Assembly (NCBI RefSeq): GCF_000002425.4
Contig: NC_037255.1
Location: 3,272,735 to 3,336,734, forward strand
DNA length: 64,000 nt
Direction of reading: 5' to 3'
Source: Physcomitrium patens
Taxonomy: Eukaryota; Streptophyta; Bryopsida; Funariales; Funariaceae
The translations under genes and the position numbers were made by a program. This document shows, one piece after another, positions 46,201 through 62,445 of the stretch; position 1 is the stretch's first letter, and every line of letters starts with the position of its first letter. The notes under the pieces were generated by a model that had not been told where the DNA came from, did no database searches, and worked only from the letters and a program-made list of their open reading frames with translations.

Positions 46201-47470
46201 GTTTAATCCCTCCCTCAATGTGGATTGTCAGAATGTAACAGTTCCACATTGAATCCTCCCAACTTTGCATCGATGCATATTCAAAGACTCCAGAGAATCT
46301 GCAACTCTCTAGAATTCAATTTAGGTTCGAGGATCAGCAACTCAATATTGAAGACAATAATAGTTCCTTAGCCTCACATTGGAGCCAATTGACGTGACTT
46401 TGAACTGGGAAATCCACGATAAGTCAATGATACGAAGGCCGTGAAAAAGAGAGATGTTACGAGCTTCACTTGAACCATCTCAACCGAAATTTGATGTGAA
46501 CTCAATCTTCATCAATCGGCTCAACGTGCAACACAATCTGAGTTGAGACTGAGGTCCAATTCTTCTTTTCAACAGTTGTGCGATCATGTCGCAGATTTGT
46601 TTCCTGGAAGCTTGCAGGACTATCTAATCTGAGTCATGCTTCAAAGTGACCTTTACGCACGTCTAGCGTGCGTAGGAAACTGAACGCGAGCTTGCCAATC
46701 TTACTCCATTAGTAAATTCACATCCCAGAGTTGCAGCCTCAAAACCCGTCCATGACGATCAGTAATCTTACATTTCCTATCGCCTGGACTGGAATGGCAC
46801 CAATGAAGAGAGCTTAAGGTTCTCCACTTTTGGCTGAAGATGTGCTTTTGATTGAGGCCATACTTTGTGCTAGTTGGGTAACTCCTATTCCTTGACCAGA
46901 TCATGAAATAAAGTAAGGATCACTGACAGAGACTCCACATTGTCTGTGGGATTCACATGGAAAATCCCGCTTTACTGGACCTGAATCAAAGTGACACAAG
47001 AGAGATAGAGATTGACTTAGACTTCATTAGAAACTGGCGTGAATGAAGAGGCCAACCGAGCTCACCGGTATCTAGACATGGAACTTATCAGAATTTCATT
47101 TACAGGGAGCCCACATTAGACCAAGCAAATCATATGATGATGGACTGGAAGGGACACATGGTAAAGCAGTGTGCACTTCATTGCGCTTGCAGTTGCGCGA
47201 AAGGGTGGTGCTGGTAGGGGAGGTAAAGCTGACCATGCCACTCGCAAGGTACCACAAGCTCTATACCAGCCGTTTCACAGAATGGTACAACCGGTTCAGA
47301 CTGCGCAAAACTGGTTGTTCATATCCAGCAGCTGAAAGGTACACTCTAAATATCCTCGTAAAATGGGTAACTCCAAGGTTGCACCGGGAGACCCTCTGAA
47401 GATCTTGAAAGGAAGTCACAGAAATAAGCAGCTTATAATCTTGTTTGCCCTTACAATAGCAACTAAAAGT
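43208..47470. other. Intergenic DNA, no confident gene
   Basis: Includes the 5' side of the zinc-finger gene. Short frames on both strands (for example 43446-43892 plus, 44708-44968 minus, 47169-47399 plus) show no family features, introns that join them or repeats shared with the rest of the window. I see nothing assignable in this 4.3 kb. Confidence 0.5.
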
Positions 47471-49797
47471 TTAGTTTTTTAACCGAACACTCCGACTAGT
47501 GTTGGCTCTAATACCAGTAGATTCACCGCCATAGTTCGATGTAGCTTGTCGCATTTCACGTACTTGACCTTTCCGACGAATGACTGCCTTCTCGTGCTTA
47601 GGCTGAAATGCACAAAAGTAAAATGCATTAAATTAAGAAGATATCCAATACTCAAAAAGAGAGACACAGTCCATCCCACAACATTCTCATTTCCGAGAGT
47701 TCCCAATACAAATAAAAGCAGTACCCAAGTTGTTTAAGAATTGACAAGCACCCTTGTACTTCTTGCGAGGATCCTTATTAGCTTTCTTCGTATGACAATT
47801 GCAACCGCTTTCAAAAGGCCAATAATAAGAAGTCGCCGATTCAGCTGTGTTCAACAGGAATGCCCTGTAGCGAATTCAGATTTTGTGGCTTTTGCGATAA
47901 GTATTTAAATTTCGACATCGTCCTCCATTTAATACATGCGGTTTCTTAAAAGGTCTACCAGCTTGAGCGATGACTTGTGAAAATACCGTGGCTTCGCATT
48001 GAGAAGTCCATTCGACACTCCAGGATCGTTGTCCACAACATCCTCAAAATCATCGCCCGTTCTTGTCATTCTGCCAAGAGCAGAACCAGTTCGAAATGCA
48101 AATAAGCAGAAGACTCATTTGTCCTAGAATACTCAATGCGGTGTAACGGTCGATCAGAAGACAACTTCCGTCAAGAACACTGTACTCACGGCTGAGAGAA
48201 CAAAGTCTAAGTAAGAGAACTGCACCAAATCAATTTCGAAAGGCCAATTAGTCTCTGATTTATCCACATAAATCTTGAACAATGCTTTGAAACATCAAAG
48301 CCCAAATTCAAACCAAGTTCTTGAGGAAAATCTCACACAGTGCTAGCCTTAAGGCGCTTAGCTTTTTTACGCTCTTCATTTGATACGGGTACATGGGCAA
48401 CATGCCTCCCTACTTGTGTACGAGCATCCAAGCGAGACCTCTCTTCCAACATTTGTTTGCTCACGATTCCCACCATATTATCTGCCTGCTTAACCACGAA
48501 CCAATTTTTAGTGCTTGCAATAGACTACTACTAGTCCTACACATCCAATACCAAGGAGGAACCCCCTAAAACCAAAGAAAACACAATCATGTTCATACTC
48601 TGGCACTGAGCATGCAATATATAAAGCACTTGGCTCCTTGAAATCTTCACGTATCTCGTTGCAATCAATTGGATATATTCTCTAAATCTAATTACCAGAC
48701 TTGCAAAATAGAAATGAACCTGATGCTTCAGCAATTCATCACATCTTACCTCCTCAACATGATCATTTGTTCCATTCCCGGCCTCCTCAACGGCAGGTTT
48801 ACGTTTCTTTGATTTCCCTTCACTGGATGCTTTCGTCGAAGCTTTAGAATTCTCGCGTTTTTCCTGAAAATTATTAAAACCAGTACAAATGAGGAAAATA
48901 AGGCACGGCAACTTCCTTTACATTCCTTCATTCCAAAACAAGGTCTCAACTGAAGCACTGCATAATTGCTTCAGTTTAAAATAGGAGAAAGGTGTAAATA
49001 GGTACATTGGCCTCTGTTGCTTCCTCATCAGCCTCGATCAAGTCTGAGTTTAGCAGTTGCTTTATCTGCTTCTGCAATTTTTCCTCGATCGGACGAAGCT
49101 GTCAAAAGGACATAGAATAATTATACTAGTGATTTCTGCATTCCAGGCATCCGACGGGATACCATACACCAAACACTATGTTGAACACGAAAAAACATCA
49201 TAAAGAAATAAAGTTTACTACTGGCGCAGAGCAACTTAAATATCTATGCCTCCAGGCTTGGCAAACTGCTAACCGGCAGACTATTAAACTCCCAACTCAA
49301 AGTATAAAATTACAACTGAAACAGTGCAAGAGAAAACTTGGACTAAAATCATGGAGTTTAACTAAAACTAATTGGACTTTCAGGAGAACAATCACCCTTT
49401 CTAATGATAATTTTAGGTCAACCAAGCGGCCAACAACGGGATGGTCTTAAACAGATTGTCCCTCAGCTTTTAACAATAAGTAAAAAAACAATGGCTTGGC
49501 AGTAACTTAGCAGTAGCATGTGCTTGAGTTCCAACTAATTAAGTCCTTCAGTTGCTCCTTCCCCTCACCTTCATGATCAATTAAGAACCGCTACCAAGAT
49601 CAGAGCGGAAGCATTCATGCAGAACAAATCACTCCAACCTTTGAAGAAGAACATGTTAAAAATCATCGATGTTTCTGATGATCTAGTATTCATATACCTT
49701 TTTCCAGCAGCGGTGCCACCTTTGTCCGAAGCTCCTTAAGATTATCCTGAAGTTCTGTCGTTAATCCCACCAGCTCTGGAGCATCGTTGTCATTCAT
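47471..49797 (-). pseudogene. Decayed SAS10/UTP3 (small-subunit processome) gene fragment
   Basis: Minus-strand exon-like pieces in family order were found. 49797-49699 gives DAPELVGL...LQDNLKELRTKVAPLLEK. About 49100-49008 gives LRPIEEKLQKQIKQLL. About 48864-48751 is Lys-rich. About 48492-48342 holds RTQVGRHVAHVPVSNEERKK. About 48070-47940 follows. About 47795-47752 gives DPRKKYK. 47606-47471 gives HEKAVIRRKGQVREMR and YGGESTGIRANTSRSVRLK before TAA. The last matches the conserved Sas10 C-terminal domain. The family works in 18S rRNA processing in the nucleolus. The exon that should lie between the first two pieces (the YLEVK/DHPV region of the Sas10/Utp3/C1D domain) was not found, and the phases of the two flanking splice sites do not fit each other. 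The piece around RQI-NRGLT is badly diverged. The N-terminal part is missing at a junction with the NHL fragment. I infer a pseudogene. Confidence 0.65.
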
Positions 49798-49869
49798 AAT
49801 CATGTCAACTCAGTTATAAAAGCATGTATAAGTTGATGTTCATCAAAACCTACAACGTCTCAGCCACCT

Positions 49870-50130
49870 TAAGAATTTACTTCTCTCGTCTGCAGTTAGT
49901 TTTGTCAGGAGCTCCATGATTCAGCATGCATATGTGTGAGGGACTACCTCTGGCTTTCGGAGGATGGAAGAATGACTGTGACATTTGCTGGTGGGTTTGG
50001 ATAATGCTATTCACTTATCCTACTAAGGAATGAACATGTTCAAAAGAGGCCTTGGTTTTTGTCCCGGATACCCTTCACGACAGCATTATCATATTATGAA
50101 TGGAAGCGAAAGAGAGCTTGATTCCGTATA
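49870..50130 (+). pseudogene. Copied fragment of the NHL-repeat gene (intron 2 and exon 3)
   Basis: Matches 58450-58740 at high identity, starting at the splice donor of intron 2 and running through exon 3 to its own donor. An internal deletion of about 23 bases removes the acceptor and the first exon bases (ggtatagc), and further small changes break the frame. Because intron sequence is included, it was copied through DNA and not from mRNA. It sits between the SAS10 remnant and the 3' end of the beta-glucosidase gene. Confidence 0.88.
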
Positions 50131-50294
50131 TTTTTATTTTTATTTTTTTCATCAGCACGCGTAAGAGAACACTTTTCTTTATTTCAACTGAAAATTCTTA
50201 CAAGAATAATCATTGTACGTGAAGTCCAACGGACCGCAACTCAACAGCCTTTCAAGCAGGTTTTACACAAACTCCAATAACTTGAGTTTGTTAT

Positions 50295-53956
<3,662 letters not shown>

Positions 53957-54462
53957 CGTAACAAGCTTCACGTACACTGATCTGTACTTTCACCTGGAAA
54001 CACACAAACAACGCAAGGGGACCAGAAATGAGGGTGTGCGAATGGATTATATGCTGATTCTAAGAATTCTGGAAGTAAAACAAAGAGGAGTATACATGGG
54101 TTGATTCTAATCGTTTATAGGGTTACTGTGAAAAAGCCACTGGAAGTCTTACTTTTTGTGAAGTGAACGTTCGAGTACTGTCTGTGCTTTGGATTGACAT
54201 ATCCCTTCGCGTGGATGCGATTCGGACTTGGACATGGATGCCGCGCCCTGGATAGAGAGAGGGCAAAACCAAATGAAAATAAATCAATCAATAAATAAAT
54301 AACTAAAAAAGACTTCAGAACAACTTATACACCGGACGCGTCGTTTTCTACGCATCTGCTGTTTTCTTCTCTTTAGTTCTCTTTTTCGGTTTTTTTCTTT
54401 CGAAGCGTCAGCGTGATCTCCAGATCTTACACGACAAAGCAAGTCATTGTTTTCCAGCATTT
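53957..54462 (-). promoter_or_regulatory. 5' leader and promoter region of the beta-glucosidase gene
   Basis: Lies upstream of the start codon on the minus strand. No other gene is apparent. It has no counterpart in the decayed copy, where the equivalent part has been lost. Confidence 0.4.
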
Positions 54463-54680
54463 TGGTTCACTTGTGGGTAATCGACTGAGGCATCCGCGCA
54501 GATCGTGGGGCGGTGACGCCCGATAGAGGGAGTCTTTTGTGTGTTAAGAGTCTCTTTCCACAAGTTGGTGGGAGTGTTATTCCCAGTTGCCGTTACAGTT
54601 TTTCTTTTTCACGGAATACACGAAGCTGTGAGTGAGGACACTCTTCAGTTTCATCGTTTCATCTCGATGTCATACTGCAG
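54463..54680 (+). repeat. Paralogous segment of 25875-26095
   Basis: The same about 210-base sequence as at 25875-26095. Here it has an additional 20-odd bases (ctgtgagtgaggacactctt) absent from the other copy, and more CpG. No coding role is seen. Confidence 0.85.
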
Positions 54681-57600
54681 GCACCCGACTCAGAGAATTG
54701 AGGATAGAGGCGGCGTTTGAACAGACAGTTCGGTTGTTGAATGTAACGAAATCCTATCCAAACAAGTTTTGGAAATAGTAATTGTGGGGCGAGTCCAGTA
54801 AGTTCGAAGTCGCATTGCGAGTCTACTCGACCTCAGCACGACTATTTTCCATTTCTGAGTCGGATAGCACCGAAGTTTGTCGATTTTATTATTATTTTTG
54901 TCTCGTATTCTTTTCTTTTCTTTGATCGTTGGTGTTCGGAGGCGGCGATTCTACCATGAGTGAACATCATGCCTGCGAAGGTCTCTCAGGCGGCAACTGC
55001 GCCTCTGAATCGTGGGCTTCAGTTGTTGTTCCAACACCGGGTGACGCGATTATTCCAGATTGATTATTGACAGATCACGGGAGAAGCTCACCGTCGGCGT
55101 TGCGCAACTATCAATGTCACCACGGACGAAAGCAGAGCGGGGTCACGGATCGATCCAGACCCCCGACCTACTTCACCCCTGAAGGTCGATCCTCACGTAT
55201 TCTTTCGCCTCCCCGTACCTGTTTCGCCAAACTGGCTTAATCTTCGGGTCACTGAACTCCGGCTGTCGTTCACAAAGACTTCGTGACGCATCCCCGATGG
55301 AAAATCGGCTCCGAGGGCACTGCATCGCAGCTCTTGCTCGCAGTCTATCGTGAATATGGAGACTGAATTCAACTCTGCAATCAACGAAAATCTTCGTCTT
55401 GGATTGCTGGTTTCGACCTTGCAATCGAGTGAATCTATCCTCAAGGATTTCTGGATTCCTCTCCACTTGGAAAAATCTTGATCTCGTCTTGTCTCGATTG
55501 CGTTACCGACTTCATGTCCTCGGCGACGCTTTTAGAATGTCGTTGCGGGGCGGTAGCCAAAGCCGGCTTCTGACCGGAGGTCGCCGTCTTCTGGACAACT
55601 GCCTCTGAGGGGCGTGAGGGTGCCCGTATGGGGAAACCCCTAAAGAAGCTTCGATCATTTTATTACTAAACCATGACTTCATGAAATGGCCATATTCCAC
55701 ATCCTATCATGGTTTTAAAAAATTACTATATATTGGCTTTACAAATTGAAGGAGATTTTTACTGTAATACTCGGAAAAAATCAAAATTTTGAATAGTTTT
55801 GTGATTTGGTTTTATTTTTTTATTTTGGTATTTAATTGTGCGTGGGTAGTATAAAAGTTTCACTTTTACTAGATGTTTCCTATCGTATGAGGGATATTTT
55901 TTTCAAGTTGGATTTAAGATCGGATGATTGTTTCTAATTTCAAATTCAAAAGCATATCAAAGAATTTTCTGGAAATTTTGAGGACTGAAATTTTGCTGGT
56001 AATTGAAAATATTAATTGAACCGGCTCATAGCGTAATGTTTCTATGTTGGCATGCTGTAATATTGTAATATAAAATTTATGGTGATACAATAAATAATGT
56101 TCCAAATTTCTACATTTAGGATGTATGAGAATTTTGTACTCTTTAAGAAAGTATTTACTTTTTCTTTTTTAAAATTTGAAATTTGATTTTTTACAAATCA
56201 GTCATAAATGTGTGAGTACTGAGTCTTGTGAAAAAGTTTATTGAGTAGCTTATAGCAAGTTTCTTGCAACTTAAACGAAAATTATCTAAATTATTAGCTG
56301 ATATAAATTAAAGAAGACATTTAGGTGATTCCAAATTTTGATTATCTTGTAACCTGTGTAAGTTTTGTTACATCTTGGAAAAGTCATTTAATTCTTATTT
56401 TATATTTTTATAAGCTACATTGGTATTTCTATTTCAACATGTTACGTGCATTTGATTACTTATTTTTTTAATCTAAGTTATGTAGTAATGTTTTTTTATT
56501 AAATTATTAAAATAAAATAATTTTTTTACAACTCCTTCTTTATTGAAAGAGAGTGCTTTAATTTAATTGGTTTTTTTAATGATACTATAATATCGATTTA
56601 AAATAATAAGTTTCATTGTTTGTATTTTAAATTGATGTATTTGTTAATAATTTTTGTGTTTCTAAAACCCTCTTTATACACATATATTTCAAAGGGGTCA
56701 TTACTTGGTGGTCTTTTTAATAAGTATAAAGTTGACTTTTTGATTTAAAAAAATACATTTTGGGTGTATTTATTTTAAAGCTTGATTGATATACTTTTTT
56801 AATAGACTTTCCACAAACCAGAATTTACTGGCTTAACTTTTATTTTAACAGTGAGGTTGGACCTTAATGTTTTTCTATTTTATTTTATTTTTTGCTTGTA
56901 AGTTCAATATAGTTTCCCCCCAATAAACATCAACTTCACTGCATAAAATTAACATCAATTTTTAAAATAAATAAATAAATACATACATGAAGCTCACCTT
57001 TTTCCCTTTAGCTTCTTAACAATGTTCATTATACATTGCGAATGTGTGTCATTTTCTAAATACTTTTCCACCTTCTTCATAATTTATAAAGCACGCTTGA
57101 CATATTTTTAATATTATAGAAATTACAGACTTATATGTTACTACTTTTATCCCCAAATTCTAACATTCTTAGAATTTTTTATTTATTTATAAAAGACTGA
57201 TAAAAAAATAGAATGTATTGTTGAAGCATTTCCACAAAGCCTGCAAAAGCCCTGGTTATGAACCCTTGTCATTTTGGACGGATAGTTGACGAACGAAAGA
57301 TGAACGATAAGTAACTTTACAACGAAAACTTGGACGACGACGGCTGGGACGGATCTTTCGGAGGCTTTCCAAACTCTTGAGAGAAGGAAGCAGATTCAAG
57401 CATTCGTTAGGGTTTAGTGGAATCGGTGCAGCCCCCCACTCATGGATCGACGTCTTTGTAAAGTTTTCCTAGAGAATCCACTTTCAAATTTCGTGGTTCG
57501 GTCGAAATCTAAGGATGTTTCGAGTAGAAGGGCTCTGCATTTTGGAAGATGGTGGAGGTAGCTGGATTTTTTTGGGTGCACAGTAATTGGGTAAGCCTCG

Positions 57601-57980
57601 TGAGTCGATTGTTAGATGTTCGTGAAGATTTTGTGAAGATTTTGTGAAGATTTTTTCGGCGAAGAATTATGATGAAGTGGGTGTCAGTGGACATGTTTTT
57701 TGGTTCTGATGCGAGTCGTTCCCGAAGGTGGAGTTATGAATCACAATGGTGGTGTTTGCGGCGTGTTCGATGATCTGTGATGAATGCCCTTGTTGATTGC
57801 TTTCAAATTTGTGGACTAGGATTCTAAGCAGGGTACGTTTGAATTTTTTGTTGCGTTGAGTTCAGTTCATTTATGTGAAGCGTATTGTTTTGGTGGTAAA
57901 TTTTCGGGAGGCACGGTGTTTCGCAGGTTCAGAATTGATGCGCAGGTTTCGGCTGCGGCCTTGTGAGCTTGGTGTCAATC
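54681..57980. other. Intergenic DNA and NHL gene promoter
   Basis: 54.7-55.65 kb is GC-richer, with open frames on both strands that resemble no family. 55.65-57.2 kb is AT-rich and empty. From about 57.25 kb composition rises again toward the NHL gene and should include its promoter and 5' UTR. A short triplicated gtgaagatttt occurs at about 57620-57655. Confidence 0.5.
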
Positions 57981-60900
57981 ATGAGACAAATGGGAGTAGT
58001 GTTGTTGCGTCCGGTTTTAAGGAGGCTAGCATCGCAGCGCATCTTCGGTTGCAGCAGGGTGTTACAGGCGGCTTTGTTCCATGGCGATACTTATTTTCGT
58101 AAGTTCCAGTGCTGTACGTGTGTACGAAATTGTGGCGTGTATAGGTTTATCCATGGGTCTCGTAGAGTAAATTTTATACGTTGGTGACGGGATTTGGGTT
58201 TAAGGTTTTGGGACGTAAGTTTGGAGTGGCGTCATTTTGTAAATTATCTAATGGCTTGCATTGCGGTGACTCTTTGGCTGTTTTAGCCTCTGCCGAGCGT
58301 TTCCAAGCACGTTGGCTGAGTACATTGGGTGTTGAGCTCGATCGTGGACGGATCCCTGAAGCTTCCAGGCAGACGCCAACAGTCATTCAGCGAGCTTCGA
58401 TAAATCAGCAACTGGAGCACAAATTTGAGACGATTCTGTGCAACCCCCGTAAGAATTTACTTCTCTCGTCTGCAGTTAGTTTAGTCAGGAGCTACACGGT
58501 TCAGCATACATATATGTGAGGGACTACCTCTGGCTTTCTGAGGATGGAAGAATGACTGTGACACTTGCTGGTGGGTTTGGATAATGTTATTCACTCACCC
58601 TACTAACGAGTGAACCATCTATTGCAGGTGGTATAGCAACATGTTCAGAAGAGGACTTGATTTTTGTCTCGGATAGTCTTCACGACCGCATTATCGTTTT
58701 GGATGGAAGCGGAAGAGTGCTTGATTACGTAAGACGCGCTCCTCTATACTCGTGTGTTAAGCATACTTGGTCTGAGCTTGAGCTGATGAACCGGTTTTGA
58801 AAGTCTTCCATGTGATTTTAGTGTAACAGTTAGTGCCAGGTGTATGTTGTTCCGACTGCTGTTTTGTGTACTTTTGAGGAGGAAATTATTGAGAAGGTTT
58901 TCCTTGCAGATTGGGTCGATTGCGGGCTTTGAGGATGGGTCTTTTGAGTCTGCAAGGCTTCGAAGACCATCGTCTATTGTATTCGATAAGGAAAAGAAGC
59001 TCCTTTATATTGCTGATTGCGAGGTAAGGCTTCGTGTTTAATTGTGTGAAGCACCTGATATCAGTCCGAACATTGCTGTGAACGAAGCTACTTGGCTTGA
59101 GCATCCCAAGTTCCCGCGTGCACCTACCCTTCCCAGTTTTTGATGATTAAATGTTTGAAATTTTCTATTGTCTCAATTTGTGATTGGGTGTGTGCAGAAC
59201 CATGCTATACGAAGAGCACATATTTCGTCTAGAATGGTGGATACTTTATATCCCAAACCAGATGAATGCCCAGGCTTTTTGCAAAGGTGGCTACATAGGT
59301 TGGGGATTTTACAAGGGTCTTCTCAGAAAAGAAGCAATGTTTCTAACGATTATGAGATGACTTATCCTTGGCATCTCTCCGTAGTGTCTAGCGGGCATGT
59401 CATCGCTTCAACTCAGTGGTGAGTCAAGGTTCGTCACGAACACCTGTTCTTCTTACGAAACAAATTTCATGAACTGATTGCAGCTTTTCAAGCTATTCAT
59501 TTTTATTTTGTTCACTTTTAACTCATGATTCTTTTGCTCTATCTTCAGTACAAGCAAAGGTCAATCAACCTACATGTTGTCTCTCTTAAAAAGTGAACTT
59601 GGAAGCATTGCCATGATTCTGTAAAACGTTTCTTATGTTGCCTTCTTTCAATTTCAGGTTTAAACAATCGTGGATGATTGATGTTGACACAGGGGCATTG
59701 ACCGTCGAGCCTGATCAAGGTATGTCTTTCGTACCGGAAGTGATCTTTGCTGTACGTTGAAGTCGTGGGTAGTCGTTTGAGCTTATGAGTAATTATCTGG
59801 GCAAAATAGGTTTTTAGTCAGTGTGGTTATCTTTCTTTTAATAATTTCTGTTAACAATTAGCTTACGACGTCTCTTTGATATCAATGGACAGAACCGGCA
59901 ACAACTTTCAAGAAGCTGATGAAATCAAAAATTGCTGAGTTGGAGGACAACAATTTAGACTGGGAATCTGTGTATGAAGCCCTTGTCAGTAAGGGATTGG
60001 CTTGTGAGGGGTTGTCTAATGTGGTGTCACAGGTGGCAGCGCTGGCGCGTGAAATTGTAGTCATAGATCCAGGTATCACATTCTTTCTATGACGCTTCTT
60101 CTGTGTATGTCTGTGGTACGTAATATCCTTGGTTATGCCTTTCAGTGAATTTTTATCCTCCTGTAATTGAGGACTTTTGTAGATTATGTTGCTATAGAGA
60201 CAAATTATGAAGAATGTATATCGAAATTGTGATTGTGGCGTTAGAAGCTGACTGATAGGGCCAGAAGCTGTCGGTTTGTGGGTGCCATCCCTTATCCGTT
60301 GTTACACGCCTGTATTACTTGTTAGTATGAAATCATTTGGCTTCTGATATGAATTTGACATCATGTAGAGACGCACCAAGTCTCGAGGCTAGACTTGAGC
60401 TCTGGATATCTCTCCCCTATGCAGCTTTCAAATGTTGCGATTCTTGGTTTACCTGCGTGGTGGTGTTCTTATGATAATCCGCAAGTTGCAAGCAGGTCTG
60501 TCCTAGATGCACTGGCTGGAAATTTTTCAAATGTTGCTTTAATCCTGCTCGCTTGACTTGTTTATACACCTAATCTTTCCAATGTCTACAGCCTTAATAA
60601 TGACAAACCTGTCTGCCTTACCAGCTTGGAGCGTTTGCATGAGGGTAGAACTGAAGAGGACATTGTCACATTTGCAATTCAGCCTGGTACGAAGTCAGCT
60701 TCGGTACCTAGCACTATATTTCTTGCTTGCTTCAAAACCAATCATGTTTGTTCGTGACCTGCAAACTGGAATTTTCGTGAAGGTTCCGAGTCTGACAATT
60801 TCATGGTTTATGAAACATCCAGGTCGGCATTTGATTTGTGTGAATGTGGCTTTGCCAAGAGGCACACTTCTAGCTGAGCCATTCACTGAAGAATGTCTCT

Positions 60901-61618
60901 GGCGCCAAAGTAGGGGCAGTGTGGTGGATCTTTCAACTTTTGAAGGCGAGCTAAAGAGTCGGAAGGTATAATCTGTGTGATTGAAACCCATAAGTTGATC
61001 TGATCAGCTGAATTCTATGATTATTAATATTATGTTCTTTGCAGGTTACTGCAGCTCAGCGATATTTTGATGACCTTAATTTCTTGGATGGCACAAAAGA
61101 ATATGATTTAGAGGATCCTGCCGAAGTTCTGCACATTTTGCAACAATCGCCAAGTAGGCTTTCCCTTTGTTCTACTGTAGATGTCAGCCTCGGAACTGGG
61201 GAGGTAATTTTCAGTTACTGAAATTTCTTTTGGGATGTTTTGAAACGGAATATCGAGTTCGGACTCAGTTAGATTGGATTTGTATTTCTTTGAACTTAAG
61301 TTATTATATTGGTCGAATGCTAGAAGCATCCAGGTTTTAGTATCTGAATGTTTGCTGACTCGGCTGCAGGTGGTTTTTGATGCCGTTTTGTACCTAAAGC
61401 CTGATTGGTCGGTTGACTCTGAGATTAAACCGGATTTTCCTAATGATTGTGGCGAGTTCTCTGGTCATGCTCGTAAGGTAACTATGCGTTTTAGTCAAAA
61501 CTTGGAAGTTTTTTCTGATGGAGCAGTAATGATGAAGCATCTTAATTTTCGGGTGAGGTGCGTAGTCTCTGCAGATGCTTCTGCAACTAGTACGATGCAA
61601 CTGGATGTGCAGCTTTAA
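57981..61618 (+). CDS. NHL-repeat protein, probably organellar (12 exons)
   Basis: Exons: 57981-58098, 58287-58448, 58628-58738, 58910-59023, 59198-59418, 59658-59719, 59893-60072, 60369-60495, 60592-60686, 60823-60965, 61046-61203, 61370-61618. The total is 1740 bases, giving 579 residues. The first two exon boundaries are the least certain. The N terminus (MRQMGVVLLRPVLRRLASQR) is Arg-rich, lacks acids and looks like a mitochondrial presequence. Exons 3-5 encode NHL-type beta-propeller strands (GGIATCSEEDLIFVSDSLHD, LRRPSSIVFDKEKKLLYIAD, NHAIRRAHI). The rest matches the single-copy plant NHL-domain proteins I associate with Arabidopsis At3g14860, ending in a beta-rich C-terminal domain (TGEVVFDAVLYLKP, MKHLNFRVRC). 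The biochemical role is not known. NHL propellers usually bind proteins or RNA. Part of the gene was copied to 49870-50130 and 7080-7170. Confidence 0.85.
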
Positions 61619-62445
61619 TACAGAAATCTTCTGATAGTCTCGCTTCTGGTTGTGACATTCGAAATGCTTCTAGTTTTTTTAGGCTCAGAATTCTCATTTA
61701 CAAGTTGTTTCATGTAGAGTTCCTAATCTTTTTATCAGTCATAACAAGATACAGGTGCCTATTATTTTATATACATATAAAATAATCAAACAGTTTGATT
61801 TTTCAGACCGATTTGTTTTCAGCTAATCAAAAGTTCGAGGAGTTGTTAAAACCTGTGAAAGTGCGTGAAGCAGGAATAAGACCAATTGTTTTATCCAAAC
61901 ATTTTAATTTTTTAATTTTTTTCCTCTGAAGTTTTGCAAAGGGTTTTCATTCTTAAGATCTAGTTCCTGTAAAAGGTAAAATTTATTATTCTGCTGAAGA
62001 ATTGAGCAATGGCTGATTCCAGCTCCCATATTTTCCAGAAAAGAATGCAAAGATAGAAAGTTCTTCGCATCTCGGAGAGGTCTAACCATGGAAGATCCGA
62101 GAGTTTGATTGTGTATTTTGATTTCTTCGTTGTTTGTGCTGATAACAGCAGCACCTGATATTTAATAGTTTCACGTTCAGAGATATATTAATGACGGACT
62201 CGATGAATTAGTGATAAAAGATGGTTTCATGTCACAAGTCTTATGACTTCTGTCTCAATGTTCATACCGACCCTGTATGACTCGCTAGTGTATGTGAACG
62301 TAAAGAGGTAAAAATGGAATGCCTCCTCGAAAACAACGTTGGACCCAGGAATGCAGCACTGACAGGAGACCCCACCTGCATTCACTACAACTCAATTTAC
62401 AGGATTTCAAAATTAGGCCACTAGCTGGAAGACATAGAAAGCCCA
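61619..62445. other. Convergent 3' region between the NHL and DUF3444 genes
   Basis: The NHL gene (+) and the DUF3444 gene (-) point toward each other. This 0.8 kb should hold both 3' UTRs. No coding sequence is recognised. Confidence 0.5.
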
